A stretch of 64,000 nt of DNA from Frigoribacterium sp. MEB024. GTDB taxonomy: Bacteria > Actinomycetota > Actinomycetes > Actinomycetales > Microbacteriaceae. This document shows, in pieces, positions 20,747 through 30,266 of this stretch. The notes below the pieces were generated by a model, which did not search any database, was not told where the DNA came from, and saw only the letters and a program-made list of their open reading frames with translations. Where the stretch lies: positions 1 to 64,000 of the forward strand of contig NZ_JXQZ01000023.1 in NCBI RefSeq assembly GCF_000878135.1, in the 5' to 3' direction. Position numbers and translations under genes: made by a program. Every line of letters starts with the position of its first letter. Position 1 is the first letter of the stretch.

Positions 20747-22062
20747 CCTCCGGCCACGGCCACGGGTTCGACCACAGCCGCGATCCCCTGCGCCGGTACC
20801 TCTCGGCCTGGATCGGTTTCTCGGCCGGCGGGCACTTCTCGCAGGCCCTCTCGGTCGCCATCGTGCTCTACGCGTTCTCGACCCAGACGGTCCGGGCCTT
20901 GATGGGGTGGCCGGGCTCGCTCGCCGTCCTCGGCACCCTCGTCGTCCTCGCGGCCCTCTCGCTCGTCGGCGGTCGGCACCACATCGAGTGGCACGGCATC
21001 CTGCCCGTGTCACTGATCGCCCTCTTCGGGTTCATGGGCCTCAGCGTCTTCTGGAGCGACTACACCTGGGTCACCGTCGGCGGAGTCGCCTACGCCGTCG
21101 GGTTCGGCGCCCTGGGGCTCTACCTCGCCCTGGGACGCGACCTGGTCCAGGTCGTGCGGGCCTTCGGCGACGCTCTGCGCATCCTGCTCGTCGTCTCACT
21201 CTCCCTCGAGGTGCTGAGCGGGCTGCTCATCGACCAGCCGATCGCGTTCCTGGGCATCCAGGGCAACCTCGCCGCGGGCGGGCCCATCCAGGGCATCTCG
21301 GGCACCCGCAACTACCTGGGGTTCCTGGCGACGCTCGCCGTCATCACCTTCGCCGTCGAGTTCCTCACCCGGTCCGTCCCGCGACGTCAGGCCGTGGCCT
21401 CGGGCGTGCTCGCCCTCACGGCGCTCGGCTTCGCCCGCTCCCCCGCGACGGCGATCGCGGTCATCGTCCTCGTCGTGGCGGGCGTGGCGCTCGACGCGCT
21501 GCGGCGGGCCCCCGAGTCGAGACGGTCGCTCATGCAGTCGGTCTTCGCGGTGATCGTGGTGCTGGGGGGCGCGCTGGCCTATGCGGGCCGCTCGCGCCTC
21601 CTCGATGCCGTCGACGCCACGAACGACCTGTCGGTCCGGTCACTGCTCTGGGCTCGCATCCGCGAACTGGCCGCGGTACACGACATCGTCGGCTGGGGCT
21701 TCGTCGGGCAGTGGCCGACCGAGATCTTCCCCTACTCGACGATCATCGCCCCGAACGGCCGGCCACACGAGACGGGCCTGAACGCGTTCTTCGACATCTG
21801 GTTGCAACTGGGCCTCGTGGGGGGCCTGCTGCTCGTCGTGGCCGGCACCCTCGCGTTCGTGCGCAGCTGGATCACGGCCTCGGGCCACCCGATCGTTGCC
21901 TACGTCTGGCCGGCTCTCGTGCTGGTGCTGATCGGGGTGACGGCCGTCGCCGAGAGCTTCGTGCTCTTCGAGGGCACCCTCATGACCTTCGTCGCCATCG
22001 CGACGATCGCGGCCCGCAAGCGGTCCTGGCGCTCACGGTTGCCGCAGGCGGCCGGCCGGTAG
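20743..22062 (+). CDS. O-antigen ligase/polymerase family protein, second paralogue
   Basis: A 439-residue polytopic protein paralogous to the preceding one. Corresponding motifs are LEVLSGLLIDQPIAF, ISGTRNYLGFLATLAV, VRSLLWARIRELAAVHDIVGWGFV and LNAFFDIWLQLGLVGG. The GTG start overlaps the upstream stop (GTGA), indicating coupled translation and possibly a two-subunit or two-specificity arrangement (inference). A copy of the 14-bp extragenic motif overlaps its stop codon. The gene is convergent with the polyprenol-phosphate mannose synthase. Confidence 0.85.
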   Translation: MTSGHGHGFDHSRDPLRRYLSAWIGFSAGGHFSQALSVAIVLYAFSTQTVRALMGWPGSLAVLGTLVVLAALSLVGGRHHIEWHGILPVSLIALFGFMGLSVFWSDYTWVTVGGVAYAVGFGALGLYLALGRDLVQVVRAFGDALRILLVVSLSLEVLSGLLIDQPIAFLGIQGNLAAGGPIQGISGTRNYLGFLATLAVITFAVEFLTRSVPRRQAVASGVLALTALGFARSPATAIAVIVLVVAGVALDALRRAPESRRSLMQSVFAVIVVLGGALAYAGRSRLLDAVDATNDLSVRSLLWARIRELAAVHDIVGWGFVGQWPTEIFPYSTIIAPNGRPHETGLNAFFDIWLQLGLVGGLLLVVAGTLAFVRSWITASGHPIVAYVWPALVLVLIGVTAVAESFVLFEGTLMTFVAIATIAARKRSWRSRLPQAAGR

Positions 22063-22074
22063 GAGGCGCGGGTC
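22061..22074 (-). repeat. Extragenic 14-bp motif, copy 5
   Basis: AGGAGGCGCGGGTC, exact and in inverted orientation, starting in the last two bases of the upstream TAG stop codon. Confidence 0.75.
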
Positions 22075-22126
22075 GGGTCGGTCACCCCGACGCCGACCGC
22101 GAACGGCTCCGGTGCCCCGGTCGGGG

Positions 22127-22912
22127 TCAGTCCTCGACGACCCAGCGGGGCCCGGGGCGCTTGCCCAGCAGGGTCTGCAGGCGGCGCTGGACACCCCACT
22201 TCGTCACCCGGAGCATGGCCTCGACGACGATGGCCTGGCTCATCTTGGACTCGCCGAGCTCGCGTTCGCGGAACTCGATGGGTACCTCGACGACCCGGCC
22301 GCCGGCGTCGAGGACGCGGAGCGTCATGTCGACCTGGAAGCAGTAGCCCTTCGAGTCGATGCCGGTGAGGTCCATCGCCTCGAGGGCCTGGCGGGTGTAG
22401 GCGCGGAACCCGGCCGTGACGTCCTTGAGCTGGAGGCCGAGGGCGAGACGCGCGTAGAGGTTGCCGCCGCGGCTGAGGACCTGGCGGGAGACCGGCCAGT
22501 TGACGACCGAACCGCCCGGGACCCACCGCGAGCCGATCGCGAGGCTCGGGGCGGACGTACCGGCCGCGCTGACGAGCGAGATCATCTCGGGCAGCTTCTC
22601 GGGCGGGTGCGAACCGTCGGCGTCCATCTCGATGACGACGTCGTAATCGCGCTCGAGGCCCCAGCCGAAGCCCATGACGTAGGCGGAGCCGAGCCCGAGC
22701 TTGCCGGTGCGGTGTGCCACGTGGATGCGCTCGTCGTCCGCGGCCATCGTCTCGGCGAGCTCGCCGGTGCCGTCCGGGCTGCCGTCGTCGACCACGAGGA
22801 CGTGGACCTCGGGAACGGCGGCGAAGAGTCGACCCAGGATGATCGGGAGGTTCTCGACCTCGTCGTAGGTGGGGAGGACGACGAGGGCGCCGGCGCCGGA
22901 GTGGTGACTCAT
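22127..22912 (-). CDS. Polyprenol monophosphomannose synthase (GT2)
   Basis: A 261-residue GT2 enzyme of the DPM1/Ppm1 catalytic type, transferring mannose from GDP-mannose to polyprenyl phosphate. Motifs are LPTYDEVENLPIIL (14-27), VVDDGSPDGT (40-49), MDADGSHPPEKLP (about 95-107), GSRWVPGG near 128 and FRAYTRQALEAMD near 170. The length and lack of transmembrane helices match the soluble catalytic domain. An AAAGG ribosome binding site precedes the ATG. The lipid-linked mannose would serve GT-C enzymes such as the neighbouring membrane proteins. Confidence 0.9.
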   Translation of the reverse strand: MSHHSGAGALVVLPTYDEVENLPIILGRLFAAVPEVHVLVVDDGSPDGTGELAETMAADDERIHVAHRTGKLGLGSAYVMGFGWGLERDYDVVIEMDADGSHPPEKLPEMISLVSAAGTSAPSLAIGSRWVPGGSVVNWPVSRQVLSRGGNLYARLALGLQLKDVTAGFRAYTRQALEAMDLTGIDSKGYCFQVDMTLRVLDAGGRVVEVPIEFRERELGESKMSQAIVVEAMLRVTKWGVQRRLQTLLGKRPGPRWVVED

Positions 22913-22987
22913 TCTTGCCTTTCTGGTGACAACGCGTTCAGCCTAGACGGCACGGAGACCGTTCCGGCGACGACCGTGATGATGCGG

Positions 22988-24367
22988 CTACCGGCCGAAG
23001 CCGTCGCCGTCGAGGTCGGAACAGGCGACGTCGAGGCCCCACCCGGCCGGTGCCGAGGCGACGCGCACGACCCCTTCCGGGTTCGCCTCGCAGGCCACCC
23101 TGGCCGTCGCCACCGAGGCGGCCCAGTCGGGTCCCGAGATGCGAGTGTAGGAATAGGGCTCGAACTGTCGCGTCAGAGCCACGACCAAGAGCACCACCAG
23201 GAGCACCGCTCCCCCTCGGGAGACGAGGTATCTCGACGCCGCGAGTCGGTCGATGCCCGTCGCGAGCAGCGCGATGAGGAACATCGACGGCACCAGGGCA
23301 TAGCGTACGTACCCCATGTCGCGGGTCAGCCCCATGCCTCGACTGACGAAATCGATCGTCACGGTCGGGTTCGCGTAGACATCGGTCACCCAGACCGCCA
23401 CGACGCCGTACACGAGCACGGCGATAAGGAGGTTCCGGGCGCCTCCCCGACGCGCGAGACCGGCACCCAGGGCGATGACGAACGGGGCCGTGGCGGCGAG
23501 GGCCACCGCTACCCCGTGCGGCCCGGTCAGGAGGTCGGCGGCGCGTCCCGGTGAGACCCAGGAACCCATCACGGGCTCCGCGACGAAGCCGACGGCCGCG
23601 TTGACGACTTCGGGGAGGGGTGCGTCCCCGCGGACGCGTGGACTCGCCACGACGGAGGCGAGTTGGGCGACGCACGCCAGGACGAGGGCAGCGGCTCCCG
23701 ATCGGGTCACGCGCCGGAGCACCACGAGGAGCACCAGCGGCAGGAAGATGACCGACTGCACCTCGCTCAGCACGACGACGACGATCACGATCACCTGGAC
23801 GACGTGCCCGGGCATCCGACGCGGCCTCCAGATGACTGCGAACGGCAGCAGGTAGAGGAGGAACCAGTGCAGGTTGGCCGCGTTGCCCAGGGCCTCGAGG
23901 GCAGCCATCGGCGCCAGCACGGGAACGAGTGCGAGGGCAGCCCGCATGACCCTGCTCGTGACGAAGGACGCGCTGAAGAGGAAGACCAGAGCAGCGACGA
24001 GACCGACGACGGTGAGGCTCGCGATCGTCATGCCGAGCGCGAACTGGTCCTCGTCGGTCGCGACGGCCACGATGAGGTCCACGACGATCCGCGGAACGAG
24101 GTGGAGATATCCGTCGTAAGGCAAGAGGAGCGTGGCGAAGGGTCCCCGATCCAGACGCTGGACGAGGAAGAGCCCGGCGTCCTCGGCCCATGCCGTCCGC
24201 CTGACGAGGGGCGTCAACCTGTTCCAGCCGAGGACCACGGTGACGACGACGAGGCACGCCGCGACGGTCCGATCGAGCCACGCCGTCCTCGCCGGGACGT
24301 TCGGGGCCGCGTCATCGTCGAGAGACTCACCGGGGTAGCTCGCGGCGTCAGGCACGGGGATCGTCAT
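22988..24367 (-). CDS. Polytopic membrane protein, GT-C-like
   Basis: A 459-residue protein with about eleven hydrophobic helices from residue 32 and a short extracytoplasmic tail. The first loop contains AWAEDAGLFLVQRL followed by DGYLHLVPRI; an acidic pair in the first external loop is typical of GT-C lipid-sugar-dependent transferases. This is the basis of the suggestion, not a firm family match. It lies beside two polyprenol-phosphate-sugar synthases, which would make its donor. Function unproven. Confidence 0.65.
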   Translation of the reverse strand: MTIPVPDAASYPGESLDDDAAPNVPARTAWLDRTVAACLVVVTVVLGWNRLTPLVRRTAWAEDAGLFLVQRLDRGPFATLLLPYDGYLHLVPRIVVDLIVAVATDEDQFALGMTIASLTVVGLVAALVFLFSASFVTSRVMRAALALVPVLAPMAALEALGNAANLHWFLLYLLPFAVIWRPRRMPGHVVQVIVIVVVVLSEVQSVIFLPLVLLVVLRRVTRSGAAALVLACVAQLASVVASPRVRGDAPLPEVVNAAVGFVAEPVMGSWVSPGRAADLLTGPHGVAVALAATAPFVIALGAGLARRGGARNLLIAVLVYGVVAVWVTDVYANPTVTIDFVSRGMGLTRDMGYVRYALVPSMFLIALLATGIDRLAASRYLVSRGGAVLLVVLLVVALTRQFEPYSYTRISGPDWAASVATARVACEANPEGVVRVASAPAGWGLDVACSDLDGDGFGR

Positions 24368-24489
24368 GCGGCGCTTCCGATTGCGACGAACTGGCGTCTG
24401 GTGGGCTCTGGTCGACCGTCCCGACGACTCTAGACCGCAGAACGCGACGCCCGAACCCTGGCGTCCCCGGCTGCAGGCGGGGGCATTGC

Positions 24490-24495
24490 TATCAT
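24490..24495 (+). promoter_or_regulatory. -10 element of the leaderless GT2 operon
   Basis: TATCAT, 7 nt before ATG 24503; drives the five-gene overlapped operon 24503-29253. Confidence 0.55.
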
Positions 24496-24502
24496 CGAGT
24501 CC

Positions 24503-25240
24503 ATGTCATCGGCCCTGGCGCAGACTCTCATCGTCATGCCCGCGTACAACGAGGAGGCCGTCGTGGCCTCGGTGGTGGCCGAGGTGTTCGAGAAACTCCC
24601 CGGCGTGGCCGTGCTCGTCGTCAACGACGGCTCACGCGACGAGACCGTCCTCCGGGCGCGGTCGGCCGGCGCCATCGTGCTCGACCTGCCGTTCAACCTG
24701 GGGGTCGGCGGCGCGATGCGCACCGGCTTCAAGTACGCCCAGCAGCACGGGTACCGCTACGTCGTCCAGGTCGACTCCGACGGTCAGCACGATCCGTCCG
24801 GAGTCCCGTCGATCCTCGCAGCCCTCGAGACCGTCGACGTCGCCATCGGTGCACGATTCGCCGGCGAGGGCGACTACGAGGTCAAGGGGCCCCGCAGGTG
24901 GGCGATGGTCGTCCTGGCGTCGGTGATCGGCCGCATCGCCCGCACTCCCCTGACCGACACGACGTCGGGCTTCCGAGGCGCAGGACCGCGAGCCATCGCG
25001 ATCTTCGCCCAGCACTACCCCGCCGAGTACCTGGGCGACACCGTCGAGTCGCTCGTCCTCGCGGCACGGGCGGGGTGCACGATCACGCAGGTCCCCGTGT
25101 CCATGCGTCCGCGGGCGGGCGGCACCCCGTCCCACAACCCCGCCAAGGCGGCCGTCTACCTCGGCCGTGCCGCCCTCGCCCTCGTCATCGCGTTGTGGCG
25201 TCCGCCCTTGGCCCTGAGCATCGAGGCACCCACCGCATGA
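24503..25240 (+). CDS. Polyprenyl-phosphate sugar synthase-like GT2
   Basis: A 245-residue GT2 protein of the dolichol-phosphate-mannose/glucose-synthase-like group. Motifs are MPAYNEEAVVASVV (11-24), VVNDGSRDET (38-47), QVDSDGQHDPSGVP (about 90-103) and DTTSGFRG near 154. It is first in a five-gene operon in which each later start overlaps the previous stop. Its partner DUF2304 gene follows directly, an association common for such GT2s. The product is probably a lipid-linked sugar; which sugar is unknown. Confidence 0.85.
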   Translation: MSSALAQTLIVMPAYNEEAVVASVVAEVFEKLPGVAVLVVNDGSRDETVLRARSAGAIVLDLPFNLGVGGAMRTGFKYAQQHGYRYVVQVDSDGQHDPSGVPSILAALETVDVAIGARFAGEGDYEVKGPRRWAMVVLASVIGRIARTPLTDTTSGFRGAGPRAIAIFAQHYPAEYLGDTVESLVLAARAGCTITQVPVSMRPRAGGTPSHNPAKAAVYLGRAALALVIALWRPPLALSIEAPTA

Positions 25241-25617
25241 GCGTCACCACCTACGTCTTCGGCATCGTCTCCGCGATCCTCGTCCTCGTCATCGTCTTCG
25301 AGATGCTCCGACGGCGACGGGTGCGCGAGCGGCACGCTCTCTGGTGGATCTTCGCCGGGGTCCTGGCCCTGGTCGTCGCCGTCTTCCCGGGCATCCTGAC
25401 CGGAACGGCCACCGCCCTCGGCATCACGGCGCCGACCAACCTCGGCTTCTTCCTCAGCACGATCATCCTCTTCCTCGTGTCGGTTCAGAGCAGCGCAGAA
25501 CTCACCGTCCTCGAGGAGAAGACGCGCACCCTCGCCGAGAACGTCGCGCTGCACGACGAACGTCTGGCACGACTCGAGGCGTCGACGCAGGCACCGATCC
25601 GGGACGTCGACGCGTGA
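25237..25617 (+). CDS. DUF2304 family membrane protein
   Basis: A 126-residue protein with three hydrophobic segments (about 5-20, 34-56 and 66-84) and a C-terminal coiled-coil-like stretch AELTVLEEKTRTLAENVALH. DUF2304 proteins are regularly encoded next to GT2 enzymes making lipid-linked sugars. It has ATGA overlap with the upstream GT2 and GTGA overlap with the downstream GT2, indicating stoichiometric expression. A helper or anchoring role is inferred. Confidence 0.85.
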   Translation: MSVTTYVFGIVSAILVLVIVFEMLRRRRVRERHALWWIFAGVLALVVAVFPGILTGTATALGITAPTNLGFFLSTIILFLVSVQSSAELTVLEEKTRTLAENVALHDERLARLEASTQAPIRDVDA

Positions 25618-26636
25618 GCATCTCCCCGCGCGTCTCCGTCGTCATGCTGGCCTTCGGCGACGAGGCCTTCCTCGGCTCCGCCGTGGAGGCGGTGCTCGCA
25701 TCGGTGGGGGTCGACGTCGATCTCGTCCTGGTCGACAACGGATGCACCTCGGACGCCGTCCGGACGCTGCCGGGCGACCCGCGCCTCCTCGTGGTGACCC
25801 CCGACGAGAACCTCGGTTTCGCCGGAGGGGTGAACCATGGTGCGCGGTCGGCCCGTGGCGACTGGCTGGCCCTCGTGAACAGCGACGCCGAAGTGGCACC
25901 AGACGCCCTCGCGCGACTCGTGACCGTCGCGTCACGCCCCGGGGTCGGCATCGCCAGCGGCAGCATCCGCCTGGCGAGCGACCCTTCCACCATGAACAGT
26001 GCCGGCAACCCCTTGCACGTCGTCGGCCTGAGCTGGGCGGGAGGCCTGGGAGAGCCCGCGTCGTCCCACGCCGTCGAGGCGGACGTCGCCTCGGCCTCCG
26101 GGGCCGGTCTCGTGTTGTCGCGTGACCTCTGGCAGCAACTCGGGGGCTTCGCCGACGAGTACTTCGCCTACCACGAGGACGTCGACCTGAGCTGGCGGAC
26201 CTGGCAGGCAGGACTGCGCGTGGTCTACGTCCCCGACGCCGTGGTCGTGCACCACTACGAGTTCAGCCGCAACGCCCTCAAGATGTACCTGCTAGAGAAG
26301 AACCGCCAGGTCTTCCTCCGAACGGCCTACGGTCGTCGCCTTCGAGCCGCGACGTGGATTCCGGTGACGGCGCTCGACGTCGCGATGTCCGTCGTGGCCC
26401 GAGCGCAGGGTTGGTCGGCCGAGAAGCGCCGAGCCCACACCTGGCTCCGCGAGAACTCCGATTGGATCAGGGCTCGACGAGCACACATCCAGTCCACGCG
26501 TCGGGTCGGCGACCGCGACCTGCTCCACCTGTTGACGGCGAACCTCGACCAGCAGGTCTTTCCCCTCCCGCGGGGTGCCGGTGTACTCCAAGGCGCGATG
26601 CGCGCCTACTGGGCCGTCGCCAGGCGTCTCGTATGA
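25614..26636 (+). CDS. Rhamnosyltransferase-like GT2 glycosyltransferase
   Basis: A 340-residue inverting GT2 of the Wbb/rhamnosyltransferase type. Motifs are VSVVMLAFGDEAFL (7-20), LVDNGCTSDAV (38-48), NLGFAGGVNHGARSARGDWLALVNSDAEV (about 64-92), GAGLVLSRDLWQQLGGFADEYFAYHEDVDLSWR near 163-195 and a C-terminal basic helix region. dTDP-rhamnose is a plausible donor because rml genes lie in the same locus, but specificity is inferred. GTG start overlaps the DUF2304 stop. Confidence 0.86.
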   Translation: MSISPRVSVVMLAFGDEAFLGSAVEAVLASVGVDVDLVLVDNGCTSDAVRTLPGDPRLLVVTPDENLGFAGGVNHGARSARGDWLALVNSDAEVAPDALARLVTVASRPGVGIASGSIRLASDPSTMNSAGNPLHVVGLSWAGGLGEPASSHAVEADVASASGAGLVLSRDLWQQLGGFADEYFAYHEDVDLSWRTWQAGLRVVYVPDAVVVHHYEFSRNALKMYLLEKNRQVFLRTAYGRRLRAATWIPVTALDVAMSVVARAQGWSAEKRRAHTWLRENSDWIRARRAHIQSTRRVGDRDLLHLLTANLDQQVFPLPRGAGVLQGAMRAYWAVARRLV

Positions 26637-28858
26637 GCGGGTCGGACACGACGGTCCTCGGACCGAACGCGAGCACGACGGGAGGCACGGACCGTTCCGG
26701 TCGACGTCGATCGTGGCCCGTCTTGCCGGTCTCGCCTCGTGTGGTCCGGTGGCTGACGGTGGCGGTCCTCCTGGTCGTCCTCGAACTCGTCACGTTCTCC
26801 GGTTGGCTCTCGGGCGCCACGGCTCCCCAATGGGACTTCTACAACCAGTACAACACCGAGGCCTGGGCCTGGTGGCGCGACGGCGGCCTGTTCTCGCCAC
26901 CCCAGTGGATGCCCTACGCCTGGGGTGGCTACCCGGCACTGCTCGACGCGCAGAACAGCTCGTGGTATCTCCCCGTAGGCCTCCTCACGGCCGTCACCCC
27001 TCTGACCATCCACGCGTCGGCCGTCCTCTCGGCCCTCCACGTCGCCTTCGGAGCCCTGGGCGCGTTCGTCCTGCTGCGCTCCTTCCGGGTGTCCTTCGTC
27101 CCGGCCCTGCTGGGCCTCACCGTCTGGTTCTTCGCGGCCGGCTTCTACAGCAACGCCACCCACCTGGACATCAACCGGGCCTACGCGTGGATGCCCTGGA
27201 TCATCCTGGTCATCGGTGGCTCGTGGCGGTGGGATCGGTGGTGGCGATGGATCGCGGCGGGCGTCATCCTCTGGCAGGGGTGCCTGTCGTCCTACCCCGG
27301 CATACTCGTCGCCCTGGTGTACGTGGGCGCCGTCTACGTGGCCGTCACCCAGCTCACCCGTCGTCCACGACTCAAGGACTACCTCGTCCCCCTGGCGATC
27401 ACGGCCGTGGGCGCCGGCGCCATGTGCCTGCTCCGGTTCCTCCCGCTGTACCTGACCAGGGGTGCGGGGTCCCCCTCGAACGACGACGCGAGCGCGTTCC
27501 CGCTGCGCATGGTGGGCGCCTTCTTGTATCCCTACGGGAACGACACCCTGCTGAACGACATCACGATGCGCTCGTTCTTCCTCGCGGCGCCGGTGTTCGC
27601 ACTCCTTCCCTTCGTCGTCGTGTTGACACGTCGTACGACGCCGTTCATCGCACTCGCCGTCGCCGCAGCGGCTCTCGGCCTCCCGATCTGGCCCTGGCAC
27701 GAAGCGGTTCGATCCCTGCCGGGCATGTCGCTGAGCCGGTTCACCATGTCGGACTTCAAGCCCTTGCTGCTCCTCGGGCTCGTGCTGACCGCCGTGTCGG
27801 TGATCGACCGGTTGACGCAGCGTGGCCGCCCGGACGGTGCGCTGCCGGCCCTTCCGAAACGGCGTGTGCTCGGCGCCGCGGCTCTCGGCGTGCTCGTCTG
27901 CATCGTCTTCGCGGTCGTCGCCGTCGTGGGCGATTACGACCGGCTCGGATCCGTCACCCAGCTGACGTTCCTCGCCGTCTCGGTGGTGGCCGTCTGGGGA
28001 ATCGTGGTCCGGCCCCGCGCTGCCGGTGCTCTCGGGGCCGTCCTGATCGCCGTCGCTGCCGGATCAGGCCTCACCGCTGCCCTCGCGACCCCCCAGCCCT
28101 GGACATCCGACAGGGCAGCAGTCGAACAACTGTCGTTCGGGTCGAGCGTCTCCGACCTCATGGCCTCGTATCCGGCCATCGACCCGGACGCCGCTCAGAG
28201 GCCGGCGCGGTTGGCACCGGACGACGTCGCACAACCCGCGGAAGCCCTCTCGACCACCTGGGGACGCAGTTTCTACACGGGCGAGGCCGCCGTGATGGGC
28301 TACGTCAACCTCAAGGGAAGCGGCCCCTTCGAGCAGATCAACGACGACCTGTTCGACGGCGACGAGCGCCGAGAGGCACTCGCCTTCTGGTCAGCCCCGG
28401 GCGTGCTGATCCGTGAGTCCGACTCTCGGTTCCCCACGACCGGGCAGATGGACGCCTGTGCCGACTCAGGATCGTGTGGCACGGGTGTCGAGGTGACTCC
28501 GGACGGCTACTCGACGGGGTCCTTGCGGTACCGCGTGTCGACGTCGGACACCACGACCCTCGTCGCGAACGAGGCCTTCTACCCAGGGTGGAAGGCGAGC
28601 CTCTGCCCCAGCGACGCGGGAAAGGACTGCCAGGACCTCCCGGTCCGCGAGGCCGACAACGCCGGCCTGCGACTCGAGGTCCCGGCCGGCGACTGGACGC
28701 TCTCGCTCGACTACGGAATCCCGGGACAGACGGCATCCTTCGTCGCGTTCTGGGGCGGCCTCGCGCTGTTGCTCACCATGTCGGTCGGCGTCGAGGTCAT
28801 CCGCCGTCGACGGCGTCCCCTCGGCGCAGACCGAGTCGACTCCGGGGACAGAGCATGA
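26633..28858 (+). CDS. YfhO-like polytopic membrane protein
   Basis: A 741-residue membrane protein with a cytoplasmic N-terminus, about twelve transmembrane segments (40-490) and a C-terminal extracytoplasmic domain of ~190 residues closed by a last helix near 705-725. The loop WDFYNQYNTEAWAWWRDG and the TAYAWMPWIILVIG region resemble YfhO-type GT-C proteins, which glycosylate wall polymers using lipid-linked sugars. The external domain has YTGEAAVMGYVNLKG and a FYPGWKASLCPSDAG segment typical of YfhO ends. ATGA overlap on both sides places it in the operon with GtrA. Confidence 0.8.
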   Translation: MSGSDTTVLGPNASTTGGTDRSGRRRSWPVLPVSPRVVRWLTVAVLLVVLELVTFSGWLSGATAPQWDFYNQYNTEAWAWWRDGGLFSPPQWMPYAWGGYPALLDAQNSSWYLPVGLLTAVTPLTIHASAVLSALHVAFGALGAFVLLRSFRVSFVPALLGLTVWFFAAGFYSNATHLDINRAYAWMPWIILVIGGSWRWDRWWRWIAAGVILWQGCLSSYPGILVALVYVGAVYVAVTQLTRRPRLKDYLVPLAITAVGAGAMCLLRFLPLYLTRGAGSPSNDDASAFPLRMVGAFLYPYGNDTLLNDITMRSFFLAAPVFALLPFVVVLTRRTTPFIALAVAAAALGLPIWPWHEAVRSLPGMSLSRFTMSDFKPLLLLGLVLTAVSVIDRLTQRGRPDGALPALPKRRVLGAAALGVLVCIVFAVVAVVGDYDRLGSVTQLTFLAVSVVAVWGIVVRPRAAGALGAVLIAVAAGSGLTAALATPQPWTSDRAAVEQLSFGSSVSDLMASYPAIDPDAAQRPARLAPDDVAQPAEALSTTWGRSFYTGEAAVMGYVNLKGSGPFEQINDDLFDGDERREALAFWSAPGVLIRESDSRFPTTGQMDACADSGSCGTGVEVTPDGYSTGSLRYRVSTSDTTTLVANEAFYPGWKASLCPSDAGKDCQDLPVREADNAGLRLEVPAGDWTLSLDYGIPGQTASFVAFWGGLALLLTMSVGVEVIRRRRRPLGADRVDSGDRA

Positions 28859-29253
28859 CCCCGACCCGATCCGAACACCTGCGCACCCTTCTCCGCTTCG
28901 GCCTGGTCGGTGGCGGGAACAGCCTGCTCCATGCCGGCGTCGTGCTCGGTCTCGGCGCGATGGCGGGAGGAACGCCGGGATGGTTTCTCGTCCTCGTCGG
29001 TTGGGTCATCTGCATCCCGATCGGCTACGTGACCCAGGCGCGGCTCGTGTGGCGACGCCCTCTGACCTGGACAGGTCTGATCAAGATCTCCATCAGCCAG
29101 GTTCCGAGCGCCACGGTGAGCACGGCTCTGGCCGGCGTCGGAGGCGCACTGGGCTTCCCGCTGATCGCGCAAGAGGGCATGGCCCTCGTGAGCGGCGCGG
29201 TGATCAGCTATGTCCTCCAGCGGTTCTGGGTCTTCCGCGCCCCGGTTGCCTGA
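28855..29253 (+). CDS. GtrA family membrane protein
   Basis: A 132-residue GtrA-like protein with four transmembrane segments, the start LLRFGLVGGGNSLLHAGVV and the end ISYVLQRFWVF characteristic of the family. GtrA proteins are proposed to flip polyprenyl-phosphate sugars to the outer face of the membrane. The upstream GT2 (24503) could make and the YfhO-like protein could use that lipid. ATGA overlap with the preceding gene; last gene of the operon, convergent with an epimerase gene. Confidence 0.9.
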   Translation: MTPTRSEHLRTLLRFGLVGGGNSLLHAGVVLGLGAMAGGTPGWFLVLVGWVICIPIGYVTQARLVWRRPLTWTGLIKISISQVPSATVSTALAGVGGALGFPLIAQEGMALVSGAVISYVLQRFWVFRAPVA

Positions 29254-29303
29254 CGACGAAGAACCCCGGGGCTCGGTCAGGCACTGGTCACGGTCGCCCG
29301 TGA

Positions 29304-30266
29304 TCACCCTCGCCGTGCGCCGACGAACTGAGCGAACATGTCTCGCCATGTCGCGCCGATCCCCACGGCGAGTGGGGTCTCCTCCGATGCGCGGAGCGCG
29401 ACGGGTGACGGAACGAGGCGCAGGTCGTGAGTCTGCATGGACGTCAAGGGGGAAACGCCCTGGACGATCAACGGCTTGCTCCCGGCGACGGCGGCGACGC
29501 TGGTGATGACGGTGGCGACGGTGGTCGCCGACCCGCTCGCCAGAACGTGCAGTCCGGAGCGTGCCGACGACGACCGGTGCGCCCGGACCACGGCGAGGGC
29601 CATCCGAGCGGCGTCGTCCACGAAGACGTAGTCCCGGAGCGTGTCCAGAGGCACGAAGATCGACATGGGCCGCCGGTGGAGGGTACTGCGGCACAGGTGT
29701 GAGATCAGGCCCTGCTGCTTGTCGAGATCTTGACCGGGGCCGTAGATGTTCGAGAACCGGCCGACCACCGACGTGATCGATCCGTGCCCGTCCAGCGTGT
29801 CGAGGGCCGCCTCGAGTCGCAGTTTCGTCCGGCCGTACTCCCCGAGGGGAACGGCTGGTGACGCCTCCGAGAAGGGTGCACCGGTCGACCCGGCGAAGAC
29901 CCCGCCCGCCGAGGACGCGAGGAAGACGACGCCGTCTCCTTTGTGCGGTACAGCGGCGAGCCGCGACAAGAATGCCTCGAACTGCGCGACCTCCTGGTCG
30001 GCAGCTGCGCGGTCCATGCCGTTGACCCCGGCACCCGCGCACCAGAAGACCGCCCACGGCCCGCTTCGCTCGGCCAGGGCCGAGGCGATCACTGAGAGGT
30101 CCTCCGTGGCGGCGACCGGAGAACCCCACCGGACCCGCGGTGCGTCGTCGAGCATGAAGTGCTCGCTCGCCCGGATCGCTCTGACGACGGCCGATCCGAG
30201 CAACCCTCGGGCTCCGACGACGACACTCCCGACCTGTGTCGCCGTCGTGCTCGACCCGACGGTCAC
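29304..30266 (-). CDS. NAD-dependent epimerase/dehydratase family protein
   Basis: A 320-residue extended short-chain dehydrogenase. The NAD-binding motif is slightly unusual, VVVGARGLLGSAVVRA (about 14-29). Ser residues in VFLASSAGGVFAGS precede the catalytic-type YGRTK, and VGRFSNIYGPGQD and DYVFVDDAARM follow. Its GTG overlaps the stop of the GtrB-like gene (GTGA), suggesting it makes the nucleotide sugar used there. The exact reaction (epimerase, dehydratase or reductase) cannot be assigned. Confidence 0.82.
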   Translation of the reverse strand: MTVGSSTTATQVGSVVVGARGLLGSAVVRAIRASEHFMLDDAPRVRWGSPVAATEDLSVIASALAERSGPWAVFWCAGAGVNGMDRAAADQEVAQFEAFLSRLAAVPHKGDGVVFLASSAGGVFAGSTGAPFSEASPAVPLGEYGRTKLRLEAALDTLDGHGSITSVVGRFSNIYGPGQDLDKQQGLISHLCRSTLHRRPMSIFVPLDTLRDYVFVDDAARMALAVVRAHRSSSARSGLHVLASGSATTVATVITSVAAVAGSKPLIVQGVSPLTSMQTHDLRLVPSPVALRASEETPLAVGIGATWRDMFAQFVGARRG

